64,000 nt of DNA, taken from positions 124,001 through 188,000 of the forward strand of contig NZ_BKZW01000003.1 of NCBI RefSeq assembly GCF_008974265.1. Direction: 5' to 3'. Within the stretch, counting starts at the first letter, position 1; the number at the start of each line of letters is the position of its first letter. This document shows, one piece after another, positions 55,984 through 64,000 of this stretch. Both the position numbers and the translations under genes were made by a program. This DNA comes from Dictyobacter vulcani (GTDB lineage: Bacteria; Chloroflexota; Ktedonobacteria; Ktedonobacterales; Ktedonobacteraceae). The notes beneath the pieces were generated by a model. That model made no database searches. It was not told the DNA's origin and saw only the letters and a program-made list of their open reading frames with translations.

Positions 55984-57069
55984 CTATTTCGTCTCGATAG
56001 CCGTGTATTCGTGCACGAAATCAATCAGGCGGCGAACATTTTCTACAGGTGTACCGGGGAGAATGCCATGGCCGAGATTGAAGATATGTCCTGGACGTCC
56101 TTTGACGCGGTCAAGGATTTCTCTGGTGCGTTTCTCGATCTCCGGCCAGGGAGCAAACAGGGTCACTGGATCCAGATTGCCCTGTACCGCTGCAGCTTGT
56201 TTGAGGGAGTCCCAGGCCCTATCGAGATCAACGTGCCAGTCCACACCGATGACGTCGCCGCCTGCCTCCTGAATCAGATCGAGCATGCCGCTGGTATTGG
56301 TGCCGAAATGGATAATCGGGATATTACCCTGGCGGGCGATGTCGATGGCGTGCTTGCTATGCGGCAGGATGTATTCGCGATAGTCAGCGGGACTCAAGGC
56401 TCCGACCCAGCTATCGAAGAGCTGAAGTGCATGGGCTCCTGCCTGCGCCTGTGCTAAGAGATAGTGGCCTACGACTTCGCTCAATTTCTCCATGAGGAGA
56501 TGCCAGGTGGGCGCATCGCTCATCATCAGTCCTTTGGCGTGGAGATAGTTTTTGCTGCTGCCACCTTCGATTGCATAGGATGCCAGGGTGAAGGGCGCGC
56601 CACTGAAGCCAATCAATGGGATGCCACGGGGATCAAGCTCTTTCCGGGCCAGCTTGATAGCTTCCAGAGTGAAGCTCAAGCTCTCCTGTGGATCTGGCAC
56701 ACGTAGCGCTTCCACATCTGCTTTGCTGCGGACCGGATTGTGAATAACGGGTCCTTCTCCTTTGAGGAATTCAAGACTGATGCCCATTCCCTCTAATGGG
56801 GGCAGGATATCGGCAAAAATAATGGCTGCGTCCAGATTAAAGGCGCGAATTGGCTGCATGGTGACGTCCGCAGCCAGTTCTGGTGTTTTGATGATTTCCA
56901 GGATTGGATGTTTGGCGCGGAGCGCACGATACTCTTCCATATAGCGACCGGCCTGGCGCATAAGCCAGACTGGTGTTGCATCGACATGAAGCTGGCGGCA
57001 GGCACGCAGGAAGCGGCTTTCAGTAATAGTAGTAGCAGCCGTTGCTGCGGGTGATGGTGTTGTATTCAT
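55984..57069 (-). CDS. hemE: Uroporphyrinogen decarboxylase, copy 1
   Basis: HemE removes four carboxyl groups from uroporphyrinogen III to make coproporphyrinogen III for heme. The 361-residue protein has the active-site motif WLMRQAGRYMEEYR (Arg38, Arg42), the catalytic-Asp motif FADILPPLEGMGI, GFSGAPFTLASYAIEGG, and NLGHGILPGTP near the end (His). All look intact. ATG 57069 gives the usual length with a short Thr/Ala tail. The paralogue lies 125 bases upstream in the same direction, so one transcript is likely. Confidence 0.94.
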   Translation of the reverse strand: MNTTPSPAATAATTITESRFLRACRQLHVDATPVWLMRQAGRYMEEYRALRAKHPILEIIKTPELAADVTMQPIRAFNLDAAIIFADILPPLEGMGISLEFLKGEGPVIHNPVRSKADVEALRVPDPQESLSFTLEAIKLARKELDPRGIPLIGFSGAPFTLASYAIEGGSSKNYLHAKGLMMSDAPTWHLLMEKLSEVVGHYLLAQAQAGAHALQLFDSWVGALSPADYREYILPHSKHAIDIARQGNIPIIHFGTNTSGMLDLIQEAGGDVIGVDWHVDLDRAWDSLKQAAAVQGNLDPVTLFAPWPEIEKRTREILDRVKGRPGHIFNLGHGILPGTPVENVRRLIDFVHEYTAIETK

Positions 57070-57194
57070 AAGGTTGCTTTTGTCTATCTCCCATCTACAC
57101 TGGCAGGTGTATTTGATTATTCTTTCTGTTGCGTCCATCTCGATTTTGAATCTATGATGCTGCACACAGCGCTTTGGTGTCATGTATAGGATTT

Positions 57195-58268
57195 TTAGTC
57201 AGTCTGGCGTCCTGTATATGTATGGACAGTATCAACCAGACGGCGTAAATAGTCAGGATTCGTGCCCGGATGGATAGCATGACCAAGGTTAAAAATGTGT
57301 CCTGGTCGCCGCTGGACGCGTTGCAGGATATCTACTGCACCCTGTTGGACTGTTTCCCATGGTGCCAGCAGCAGGGTGGGATCCAGGTTGCCCATGATGC
57401 TACGGTCAAACCCCAGTGCCTGCCAGGTATCGGCGAGATCAACGCGCCAGTCCACGCCAATGACATCGCCTCCGGCTTCAGCCATATCCTCTAAGAGACT
57501 GGCATGTCCGGTCCCAAAATGAATACTCTGTCCGCCTGCTTGCTTAATGGCTGTGAAGATTCTTTGGGCGTACGGTTTGACAAATTGTTGATAGGCGGCT
57601 GGACCAAGTATGCCAACATTACTATCAAAAATCTGAATGGCGTCTGCCCCTGCTTTTACCTCGGCCTGAACATAGCTGATCAAGACGGTGGTGATTTTTT
57701 CCAGCAGCGCATGCCAGGTGGCGGGCTCCTGGTGCATCAGTGTTCTGGCCGTACTGTAATCGCGTGTGGGCACGCCTTCAATCATATACAAGGCGAGGGT
57801 AAAGGGGCCACCCGCAATGCCAATCACCGCTTGCTGATTGGCGAGCTCGCGCCTGACCATGCCAATCGCTTCCAACACAAATGGCGTGGCTTCTTCGGCA
57901 GTGCTACAACGGAGTGCCTCGACATCCTGTAATGTGCGGACCGGATTATGCACGATCGGGCCGCGAACAGGATCAAGCTCGGTGTGGAGTCCCATTCCTG
58001 GGAATGGCAGGATGATATCGGTATACATCACGGCTGCATCTACGCCATATTCTGTTATGGGTAGCAAGGATACCTGTGAACACAGTTCAGGGGTACGGGC
58101 GATGGTTAAAATATCATGGGTCTCGCGTAACTTGCGATATGCGGCCAGAGAATGGCCAGCCTGACGCATAAACCAGACTGGTGTGGCGTCTGTGGCCTGT
58201 CGCTGACAGCCAGCCAGAAAACGCTCTCTACCGGTCTGGATTGGATTGGATTGAAATGATAACTGCAT
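57195..58268 (-). CDS. Uroporphyrinogen decarboxylase-like protein, copy 2 (altered motif)
   Basis: The 357-residue protein is paralogous to the next gene. It keeps YTDIILPFPGMGL (Asp), GGPFTLALYMIEG and NLGHAIHPGTN (His). The signature is MRQAGHSLAAYR, with His39 where HemE has the second Arg (MRQAGRY), and Ser40 for Tyr. That Arg contacts substrate carboxylates in known enzymes. It may have lower activity, act on another porphyrin or corrinoid-type substrate, or pair with copy 1. No other heme gene is in the window. Confidence 0.87.
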   Translation of the reverse strand: MQLSFQSNPIQTGRERFLAGCQRQATDATPVWFMRQAGHSLAAYRKLRETHDILTIARTPELCSQVSLLPITEYGVDAAVMYTDIILPFPGMGLHTELDPVRGPIVHNPVRTLQDVEALRCSTAEEATPFVLEAIGMVRRELANQQAVIGIAGGPFTLALYMIEGVPTRDYSTARTLMHQEPATWHALLEKITTVLISYVQAEVKAGADAIQIFDSNVGILGPAAYQQFVKPYAQRIFTAIKQAGGQSIHFGTGHASLLEDMAEAGGDVIGVDWRVDLADTWQALGFDRSIMGNLDPTLLLAPWETVQQGAVDILQRVQRRPGHIFNLGHAIHPGTNPDYLRRLVDTVHTYTGRQTD

Positions 58269-58403
58269 ACGACTTCCTCAGTACATCGCTCAAAAGCATT
58301 TTTAACTTTTCATATCATAGCGTGAGTGTCGTCGTAATGCAATGAATAAACCTGTAAAAATCTCTATGGATTAAGAAATTGCTAGAGATTTTATAGGTTT
58401 GCT

Positions 58404-58952
58404 TTAAGGCGTGTTTTTTACCGGTGTAAATGTGGAGGAATAGGTATTAATGACTTGCCAGCTACTGGTCGGCCAGAAAACGACTACTGCCTTGCCCACA
58501 ATCATATCCTGCGTTACCGGACCCCAGTTGCGCGAGTCATCTGTAACCTGACGATTATCATTAAGCACAAAATAGCTATTGTCCGCCACTTTCCATTCGT
58601 GACCCTCTGGATTATAAGGCTTCTGAACATAGGGTTCATTCAGGACTGTACCATTAATGCTGATGTGCTGCTTATCGGCTTTGATGGTATCACCAGGTAG
58701 CCCGATGATACGTCCCATCACATCAATATTGGTATCTGGAGGATAATGAAGGACAACTGCGTCGCCGCGTTGCGGTTTACCAATCATATAGGATGTTCTA
58801 TTAACCATGATGTATGCATTATTACTGATACTGGGTTGCATATTTGAGCTTTGCATGTGATATCCGTGAATAATAAAGCGGATAACAACGAAGAGCAGCA
58901 ATGTAATAACGACAAGTTCTATGATTTCACGCGTAAAATGCGATCGTTTCAA
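58404..58952 (-). CDS. Signal peptidase I homologue lacking the catalytic Ser-Lys pair
   Basis: The 182-residue protein has one N-terminal membrane helix (ELVVITLLLFVVIRFIIHGY) and the S26 family boxes B-E. Box B reads SSNMQPSI, so the nucleophile Ser before Met is Asn37. Box D reads VMGRIIGLPGD, so the general-base Lys before Arg is Gly80. Box C (QRGDAVVLHYP) and box E (NDNRQVTDDSRNWGPV) are conserved. The fold is thus kept but the catalytic dyad is gone, as in S. aureus SpsA. It could act as a regulator or substrate-binding partner. Ser36, directly before Asn37, is a possible but unusual nucleophile. Confidence 0.88.
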   Translation of the reverse strand: MKRSHFTREIIELVVITLLLFVVIRFIIHGYHMQSSNMQPSISNNAYIMVNRTSYMIGKPQRGDAVVLHYPPDTNIDVMGRIIGLPGDTIKADKQHISINGTVLNEPYVQKPYNPEGHEWKVADNSYFVLNDNRQVTDDSRNWGPVTQDMIVGKAVVVFWPTSSWQVINTYSSTFTPVKNTP

Positions 58953-59288
58953 TGTCTATCTCCGTATGAAGAGGCAGAGTCTCCCGGCTGTTTGGCAGAT
59001 CCTGCTTCAGATGTATTTGCAGTCGCTCCAGTGCAACTCGTAGGGCTAGTATAGCGCAATGCGTGTGGAAACTTCGAGAAAGCTGCATTGTGTAGCCCAA
59101 AACTACCAACTTATTTGGATATTTATACTGTGATGTATAGTGATACTCCATGATCTGGACAGTCATGTTGCTATCCACAAGTCCTATACTTGTCTCAATT
59201 CTATTGACGCTCAATGTGTACAGTATATACACTTTATCTGATGAGCAGCGTGCACTGATTATTTGATGGCGGATACAAGGGGGATGAA
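58953..59288. other. Intergenic region, about 335 bases
   Basis: This divergent spacer separates the signal peptidase homologue from the pseudokinase-Rieske gene. No gene, strong hairpin or clear promoter is seen, apart from AGGGGGA at about 59278-59284, the ribosome-binding site of the next gene. Confidence 0.4.
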
Positions 59289-61064
59289 ATGCTCTTACCT
59301 GTGGCAGATCTTGTGGGGCAGAATATGGGGGATTATCACCTCACACAATTAATTGGTCAGGGGACGTTGAGCGCGGTCTATATTGCTCAACGGCAGGGTG
59401 GAGCGCAGCAGGTGATGCTTACAGTGTTTCTTCTTCCACACGACTGTAAAGGGGCCGCGCGCGAGCGTTTTATTGAGCGCTTTATGCAACAGGCCAGAGC
59501 TTTAAGCCAGCTGCAACATCCCCATATAGTCCCCACACATGCCTTTGGCGAGGAGCATGGGTATCCTTATCTGGTAACCCCGTTAATTGAGGGTGAGACG
59601 GTGGCTTCCTTTCTGAAACGCAAGGAACACTGTACGCCAGATTTGATGCTGGCATTGTTACGCCAGATTGCCGCTGCCCTGGATTATGCCCATAGCAATA
59701 ATGTTATCCATGGCACCCTCAAATCCTCAAATATTTTACTGGTGCGTCAGGGCGATCCAGAAGGCTTATACCGTGTGATGGTGGCCGGTTTTGGGCTGGC
59801 CAATATGCTGAAGATGAATGATATCGGGAAGGTTGCCCATCAATATCCTTCTTTATTTAGCGTAGCCGGTACCTTGCTGACCAATCCAGTATATATTGCT
59901 CCCGAGGTTGTGCTGGGAGGGGAATTTGATGCGCGGGCGGATGTTTATGCGCTAGGTATTCTGGTATTTGAGATGCTTTGTGGACACGCCCCGTTTACCG
60001 GCTCTGATCCATTTGAAGTAGTGCAAAAACATGTTGAAGAGCGCATTCCCTCGCTGCAGACGGTTGCCCCAAATGTTTCAACTGCTTTAGACATCGCCTT
60101 ACAGCGCGCGCTTGAACGAGATCCCGCATTACGGCTCCAATCGGCGGGTAAACTGGTCACGGCCTTTGAGCGGGTGATGAATGTCATGGAAGAGGCGTCC
60201 CGCATGCCTGTGACACCGCCAGGCACTGCTCTTCCGATGAAAGTACACCTTACCCTGCTTGATACCCTGCCACCTGGTGAAACTGGTGAGAATGTCGTGG
60301 CGATGCCAGCGATTACATCCAGCCATGTGGCTAGAGTAACTCCATCCTTTCCAGGCAATACGTTTAAATTACAAAGTATTCCTCGGCCACAATCAATCCC
60401 TTTTGGTGTAAAAGCACCAGCTGCTCCTACTGCTGGCGCAACTCCGGGTCAGGACCAATCTACAACAACATTATCGGCAATCCGGGCTCATGAGTCGACG
60501 CCGATAAAAATTATCAGGCCTGAACCGGAGCAGGTTGACGGTACAACAACGCCGCGTGTTGCGAGTACTGACGAAAAAACCTCTACCCGGCGTCCTGATA
60601 TGGGGCGTCGGCGTGTTGTCATGGCTGTCAATGGAGCGATTACTGCAGCGGTACTGGCTGGTGGCGGCTTCACAGTACTGCAACTGGTTCACAACGGGAC
60701 AATCCAGTTGCCTGGAATGGCTAGTGCAAGCAAACCAGCGAATACCAATCCTACTGGCGGAGCCGTCATTAGCACTAATAAACCGGCGAAAAATAGCGCC
60801 CGTAATTTTACGAATCCGCTAACCCACAAAGAAAGTATCTTGCTGCATTTACCCGATGATACCCTGGTGGCCTATGATCGCGCCTGTACCCATGAGGGAG
60901 TATTGGTCACGTATGATCCACAAACCGGGAAGCTGGTTTGTCCACGGCACCATGCGCAATTTGATCCAAAGCATGCGGGAGCCGTGCTCAAGGGTCCTGC
61001 AGAAAGACCACTGAAGCAAATAGCGATTCATGTTAATGCGGATGGCACGATCACCGCAGTGTGA
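59289..61064 (+). CDS. Pseudokinase fused to a membrane-anchored Rieske [2Fe-2S] domain
   Basis: The 591-residue protein starts with a Hanks-type kinase fold (LIGQGTLSAVYIAQRQ, APEVVLGGEFDARADVYALG). Key residues are lost: the VAIK Lys position reads VMLT (Thr45), HRD reads HGTLKSSN (Thr143 for Asp) and DFG reads GFG (Gly167 for Asp). After a Pro/Thr linker comes RRR (440-442) and a helix at about 445-465. The C-terminus is a Rieske domain with Cys533-x-His535 in ACTHEGVL and Cys551-x2-His554 in VCPRHHAQFD. The second Cys pair that forms a disulfide in bc1-type proteins is absent. An outside electron-transfer domain is thus linked to an inside non-catalytic kinase fold. AGGGGGA precedes ATG 59289. 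Confidence 0.9.
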   Translation: MLLPVADLVGQNMGDYHLTQLIGQGTLSAVYIAQRQGGAQQVMLTVFLLPHDCKGAARERFIERFMQQARALSQLQHPHIVPTHAFGEEHGYPYLVTPLIEGETVASFLKRKEHCTPDLMLALLRQIAAALDYAHSNNVIHGTLKSSNILLVRQGDPEGLYRVMVAGFGLANMLKMNDIGKVAHQYPSLFSVAGTLLTNPVYIAPEVVLGGEFDARADVYALGILVFEMLCGHAPFTGSDPFEVVQKHVEERIPSLQTVAPNVSTALDIALQRALERDPALRLQSAGKLVTAFERVMNVMEEASRMPVTPPGTALPMKVHLTLLDTLPPGETGENVVAMPAITSSHVARVTPSFPGNTFKLQSIPRPQSIPFGVKAPAAPTAGATPGQDQSTTTLSAIRAHESTPIKIIRPEPEQVDGTTTPRVASTDEKTSTRRPDMGRRRVVMAVNGAITAAVLAGGGFTVLQLVHNGTIQLPGMASASKPANTNPTGGAVISTNKPAKNSARNFTNPLTHKESILLHLPDDTLVAYDRACTHEGVLVTYDPQTGKLVCPRHHAQFDPKHAGAVLKGPAERPLKQIAIHVNADGTITAV

Positions 61065-61249
61065 AATAGCTGCATATCCAAGTGATTCCTCCTCTCTGTG
61101 GGTAGTAGAAAGGATGACGTAATGTCACGTGCAAGCCTTTTCCACCCAATTTGGAGGAAGCACTTTATGATTTGTTGCTAACGTATGATAGCGAGAAGAA
61201 ATAAAAGGGTTTAAGCTTTGATAATGCTTGTATCATCACAAGAAACGGG

Positions 61250-61531
61250 TTACGCTTCTAATCTTTCTTGTCCCTCTATATAATAGTCTACAATGTAAAT
61301 TTTACTTTTTAACCGTTTTTTTTGCAGTGGAGGCAATAAACTGGTTCTAGCAATGGAGGAAAGATGAGGGTCTGTGTGCCGCTCTTCGATTGTGGGCGTT
61401 TGTGAGGAATGGATCAGTCCGTGAAAGGCCTTTTTTAAGGATTGTGCATAGCAGCGTGCTCCTTTATGAAGCACTATCAATGGCTCGTCCTGTGTATCCA
61501 GTGTAAGAAAACCACTCAATGTATCTTTCAT
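61250..61531 (-). CDS. Hypothetical protein, 93 residues
   Basis: The product starts MKDTLSGFLTLDTQDEPLIV and is soluble, ending in a basic stretch (LPPLQKKRLKSKIYIVDYYI). I recognise no family. AGGAGGGA lies 7-8 bases before ATG 61531, a very strong ribosome-binding site and the main support for the gene. The longer frame to 61564 is less likely. Confidence 0.6.
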   Translation of the reverse strand: MKDTLSGFLTLDTQDEPLIVLHKGARCYAQSLKKAFHGLIHSSQTPTIEERHTDPHLSSIARTSLLPPLQKKRLKSKIYIVDYYIEGQERLEA

Positions 61532-61931
61532 CTGCCAGTCCCTCCTGTGTCTTACACAGCTCAACTATATGTGTCTGTATATTCAGACGCAAATGTTTTC
61601 ATTTTCTCAAATGCTTAGTATGTGATGAGTAACATTGTAGACGGCTTACATAAACAACCTATACTATATTGACGTCACATGGGTCTTAATTTTGACAAGT
61701 GTTCTGGAACATGTTATCAAATCTCGTTTGTGTATGCAGACAAAAAAAGCGTGTGAGATAGCCTGTAGAGATGAGTTAGCCCCAAAATCCTCATAGCATA
61801 CTTTTCATCCAAATGGGCTAGTATGACGTGTGTCAGGATATTATTGTCTTTTTTGAGACGAAACACTATTCGTCGGAATAATGGTTACACCGGCGAATAG
61901 TGTTTTCTTAAGCATGTGGATTGACGACTTT
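61532..61931. other. Intergenic region, about 400 bases
   Basis: The only structure seen is the hairpin at 61861-61905 next to the peptidase gene. The rest is AT-rich without a supported gene. Confidence 0.45.
61861..61905. terminator. Hairpin downstream of the P1-family peptidase gene
   Basis: AAACACTATTCG (61861-61872) and CGAATAGTGTTT (61894-61905) pair perfectly, and the stem can extend inward with CGG/CCG after a wobble pair. It lies 26 bases past the peptidase stop on the minus strand. Confidence 0.6.
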
Positions 61932-63037
61932 TTAGCGGTACGGTTGATAGCGTCTCATAATACTTTGGAGTTCATCCAGGGGAAGGGCCTGGGCGCTATG
62001 GCCCTGCCAGCCGTGCATGCTTTCAGCTGCTGTGAGTGCATTGAGGATGGATTCTTCCGTCGCTTCGGCGGCGGCCTCAAAGAAAGGATCCAGGTGATCA
62101 TGGGGTAGCATCTGGATGTCAAATGGTTTGTTATGTTGTAAGGGTAAATGATTACCGGTCGCGAATGCCAGGAAGATATCACCACTGCCATTGTGTCCTA
62201 CACCGCCTGCACGGGCGAGACCAACGGTTGCTCGTTTGGCCAATCTGGTACATTGGGTAGGAATAAGAGGAGCATCGGTGGCGAGAATAACAATGATTGA
62301 GCCTCCTTTGGGGGGATACTCCAGGGATCGGCGACTTTCGCATAATCTATCTCGCGTCCGACTGGAACCCCATCCACGCGTAGCAGGTGGCGGCTCCCAT
62401 AGTTAGCCTGAACAAGGACCCCAACCGTATATTGTTGACCAAAGCAGGTAACCACACGTGAGGATGTGCCGATACCCCCTTTAAACTCATGGCAGATCAT
62501 GCCGGTGCCACCACCAACATTTCCCTCAGCCACAGGACCACTCTGTGCCTTATCCAGAGCCTGATAAGCATGTTGTTTGGTGACCTGGAAGGCACCAATA
62601 TTGTTTAGCCAGCCATCCCAGGTTTCAGCAACAACGGGCAGCGAGCCTTGCCAGCTAGAAGCAATCGAAGGTGGCACATGCCATTTATCGCTCATATCCA
62701 GCGGATACGCCGCGATTGCATCCCGCACGACCCCCACTGAATTTGTATTGGTAATCCCGATTGGTGTATGGAGTACTCCTGACTCCTCAACCCAGGGGAG
62801 TCCGGTCATTTCTCCACAGCCATTAAAGCTAAAGAAACCGGCATAGGCATGATCCGTCCAGATATTGCCCGCGCGCGGAACGATCATCGTAACCCCTGTA
62901 CGGGCGAGTGCAGGTTCATCAAAGATCAACGTTTCGTGCCCAACAAAAATATCTGGCACATCCGTAATCGCATTATATGGTCCAGTTGGATGTGTCCCAA
63001 TTGAGATTCCTAACTCACGCAAACGTGCTCGTGGCAT
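61932..63037 (-). pseudogene. P1-family aminopeptidase/esterase (DmpA-like), frameshifted
   Basis: The first frame (63037-62198) starts MPRARLRELGISIGTHPTGP and holds the S58/P1 family text NAITDVPDIFVGHETL, NTNSVGVVRDAI, GNVGGGTGMICHEFKGGIGT and SRVV. The other frame (to 61932) supplies AKRATVGLARAGGVGHNGSG and DIFLAFATGN, the C-terminal family motif. The break is in six Gs at 62310-62315 (Cs on the coding strand). One added base gives SIPPKGGSIIVILATDAPLI. Family members are N-terminal-nucleophile hydrolases that cut themselves before a Ser and act as aminopeptidases or amidases. The restored protein is about 368 residues, a normal length. Confidence 0.85.
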
Positions 63038-63190
63038 GGTAGAGCTGCTCCCTTATCGTTTTTTCTCTACATCATATGATATCAAGACTTGCATTGCCTA
63101 TGGCGCAAATTTTTATGTATATCCAGTAATTTTGCCGCTGGAATGGTATGATTACAAAATAGAACCTTCATAGTCAAGGAGCATCAGGCC

Positions 63191-63634
63191 ATGAATAAGG
63201 TTGACCTTATTGAATTGATGAGGACTAGCTTGCCACCTGATTGGAATTTGTGGCGTATTGAACATCCGGAGGTTGTCCTGGATCTCTCTGGCGTAGATTT
63301 GAGTGGAACGCGGCTGGGCGAGTTTGATCTTGCCAATGCTAAGCTAGAAGGAGCCAATCTGGCTGGTGCTGATTTATTTCAAGCGAACTTGAGCGGTGCT
63401 CATCTCGCAGGAGCTAATTTAAGCGGTGCCAATTTAACTGAAGCAGATTTGCGCGATGCAGATTTAAGTAATGTGTGTTTGCGCGATGTTGATCTACGCT
63501 CTGCCAATCTGGTTAGAGCCAATCTGACTGGCGCTGATTTGCGGGGAGCAGACTTTGCCGGCTCTCATCTGTCTGAAGCCCGCATCACGTTAGAACAGTT
63601 TCAGAAGGCACGCTCGCTGCAGGACAGTTTGTAA
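63191..63634 (+). CDS. Pentapeptide-repeat protein
   Basis: The 147-residue protein has about 18 repeats of A(D/N)LXX (LANAKLEGANLAGADLFQAN, then LSGANLTEADLRDADLSNVC). It should form a right-handed four-sided helix. Such proteins often mimic DNA or scaffold other proteins; the exact role is unknown. AAGGAG lies 9 bases before ATG 63191. Confidence 0.92.
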   Translation: MNKVDLIELMRTSLPPDWNLWRIEHPEVVLDLSGVDLSGTRLGEFDLANAKLEGANLAGADLFQANLSGAHLAGANLSGANLTEADLRDADLSNVCLRDVDLRSANLVRANLTGADLRGADFAGSHLSEARITLEQFQKARSLQDSL

Positions 63635-63657
63635 ATAATACCTCTCCAGTTCACAAA

Positions 63658-63737
63658 TGATGTAGGTTCGACTCTTGCAGTCGATTGCCTTGCATTCTCG
63701 TGATGTAGGTTCGACTCTTGCAGTCGATTGCCTCGCA
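63658..63737. repeat. Direct repeat pair of about 37 bases, with inverted partner
   Basis: TGATGTAGGTTCGACTCTTG and the following 17 bases occur at 63658-63694 and again at 63701-63737 with one base difference and a 43-base period. An inverted CGAACCTACATC lies at 63802-63813. GACTCTTGCAGTC within each copy is a short hairpin. The pattern suggests a small mobile or repetitive intergenic element. Confidence 0.7.
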
Positions 63738-63901
63738 TGCACGATACCATTCGCTTGATTGCGATGCGTTGATGTGAGCCGAGAAAATCGTGGGCAAGCC
63801 ACGAACCTACATCTTTTCTTTTCCCTAAACCTGCTAATCCTGAAAACGTATATTTTTTATAGAGTGTCATATTGTCTTTATGACTGGAAAGGATGTAGCT
63901 G

Positions 63902-64000
63902 TTGGAACCATTAACTTCACAACTTGTCTTATCATCGGATGCGGCGATTGATTTGCAGATGCATACCACGTACAGTGATGGTTTATGGACGCCTGAACAA
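63902..64000 (+). CDS. PHP-domain protein (partial, 5' end only)
   Basis: A frame opened by TTG 63902 runs to the window edge: LEPLTSQLVLSSDAAIDLQM, then HTTYSDGLWTPEQ. DLQMHTTYSDG matches the metal-binding start of PHP phosphoesterases (DLHMHTTYSDG). GGAAAGGA at 63886-63893 is 8 bases upstream, and TAG at 63896 closes the frame before it. The protein may be a histidinol-phosphatase or polymerase-associated phosphoesterase, which the fragment cannot decide. Confidence 0.75.
   Translation, partial: MEPLTSQLVLSSDAAIDLQMHTTYSDGLWTPEQ

Noticed and set aside
63658..63737. tRNA-like T-arm (GTAGGTTCGACTC) in the direct repeat
   Set aside because: No acceptor stem, D-arm or anticodon arm can be folded around it, so it is only a chance T-loop match.
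63658..63737. CRISPR array
   Set aside because: Only two repeat copies with a spacer of 6 bases and no cas genes in the window.

Overview
The window looks like chromosomal DNA of a large-genome, spore-former-like Chloroflexota bacterium, most plausibly a Ktedonobacteria member. This is inferred from gene content, not from a marker phylogeny. The supporting signs are transmembrane Ser/Thr kinases with Thr/Ala/Gln-rich linkers, an HTH-NACHT protein, an SCO5389-family protein otherwise typical of Actinobacteria, many two-component genes, a class II lanthipeptide locus, moderate GC and long intergenic hairpins.

Left part (1-20 kb): a partial LysR regulator diverges from leuC-leuD. A GlmS-like SIS protein, an active-looking Ser/Thr kinase, a MraY-type transferase with a long extra C-terminal tail, a small secreted protein and a family 9 glycosyltransferase follow. 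A minus-strand Zn/Mn uptake operon (binding lipoprotein, ATPase, two permeases, Fur/Zur regulator) diverges from an SCO5389-family gene. A 7-5-7 inverted repeat that fits a Fur/Zur operator lies between them. Next come an EESFPASD-motif protein, murA, a frameshifted DedA gene and a secreted phosphoesterase.

Middle (20-45 kb): a HEAT-repeat protein, two tandem MFS transporters (the first frameshifted), a GNAT remnant, a two-TM ion channel, dps and an OmpR-type two-component pair. The HTH-NACHT gene diverges from lanM, which is followed by a mersacidin/lichenicidin-type precursor peptide. Two 17-bp dyads with compensating base changes sit exactly 120 bp apart in the NACHT/lanM intergenic region. 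After the locus come a multi-PAS histidine kinase, a CHASE3-GAF hybrid kinase with a CheY-like partner, a self-contained 5S rRNA transcription unit (promoter, 5S, terminator) with no 16S or 23S nearby, an ABC-2 type permease and glucokinase.

Right part (45-64 kb): an aldo/keto reductase, a ThuA-like protein, a membrane-anchored six-hairpin-like protein, and two paralogous membrane-anchored beta-propeller proteins interleaved with two complete insertion sequences. These are followed by tandem hemE paralogues, one with an altered active-site motif, and by a signal peptidase I homologue lacking both catalytic residues. Next is a pseudokinase fused through a membrane segment to a Rieske [2Fe-2S] domain, then a short hypothetical gene, a frameshifted P1-family peptidase, a pentapeptide-repeat protein and the first codons of a PHP-domain gene.

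Four genes (dedA, the first MFS gene, the second propeller gene and the P1 peptidase) are each broken by what looks like one missing G or C, three of them in homopolymer runs. Sequencing error or true slippage could both explain this. The strongest candidates for new biology are the lanthipeptide locus with its paired operators, the pseudokinase-Rieske fusion, the active-site-less signal peptidase and the orphan 5S unit.
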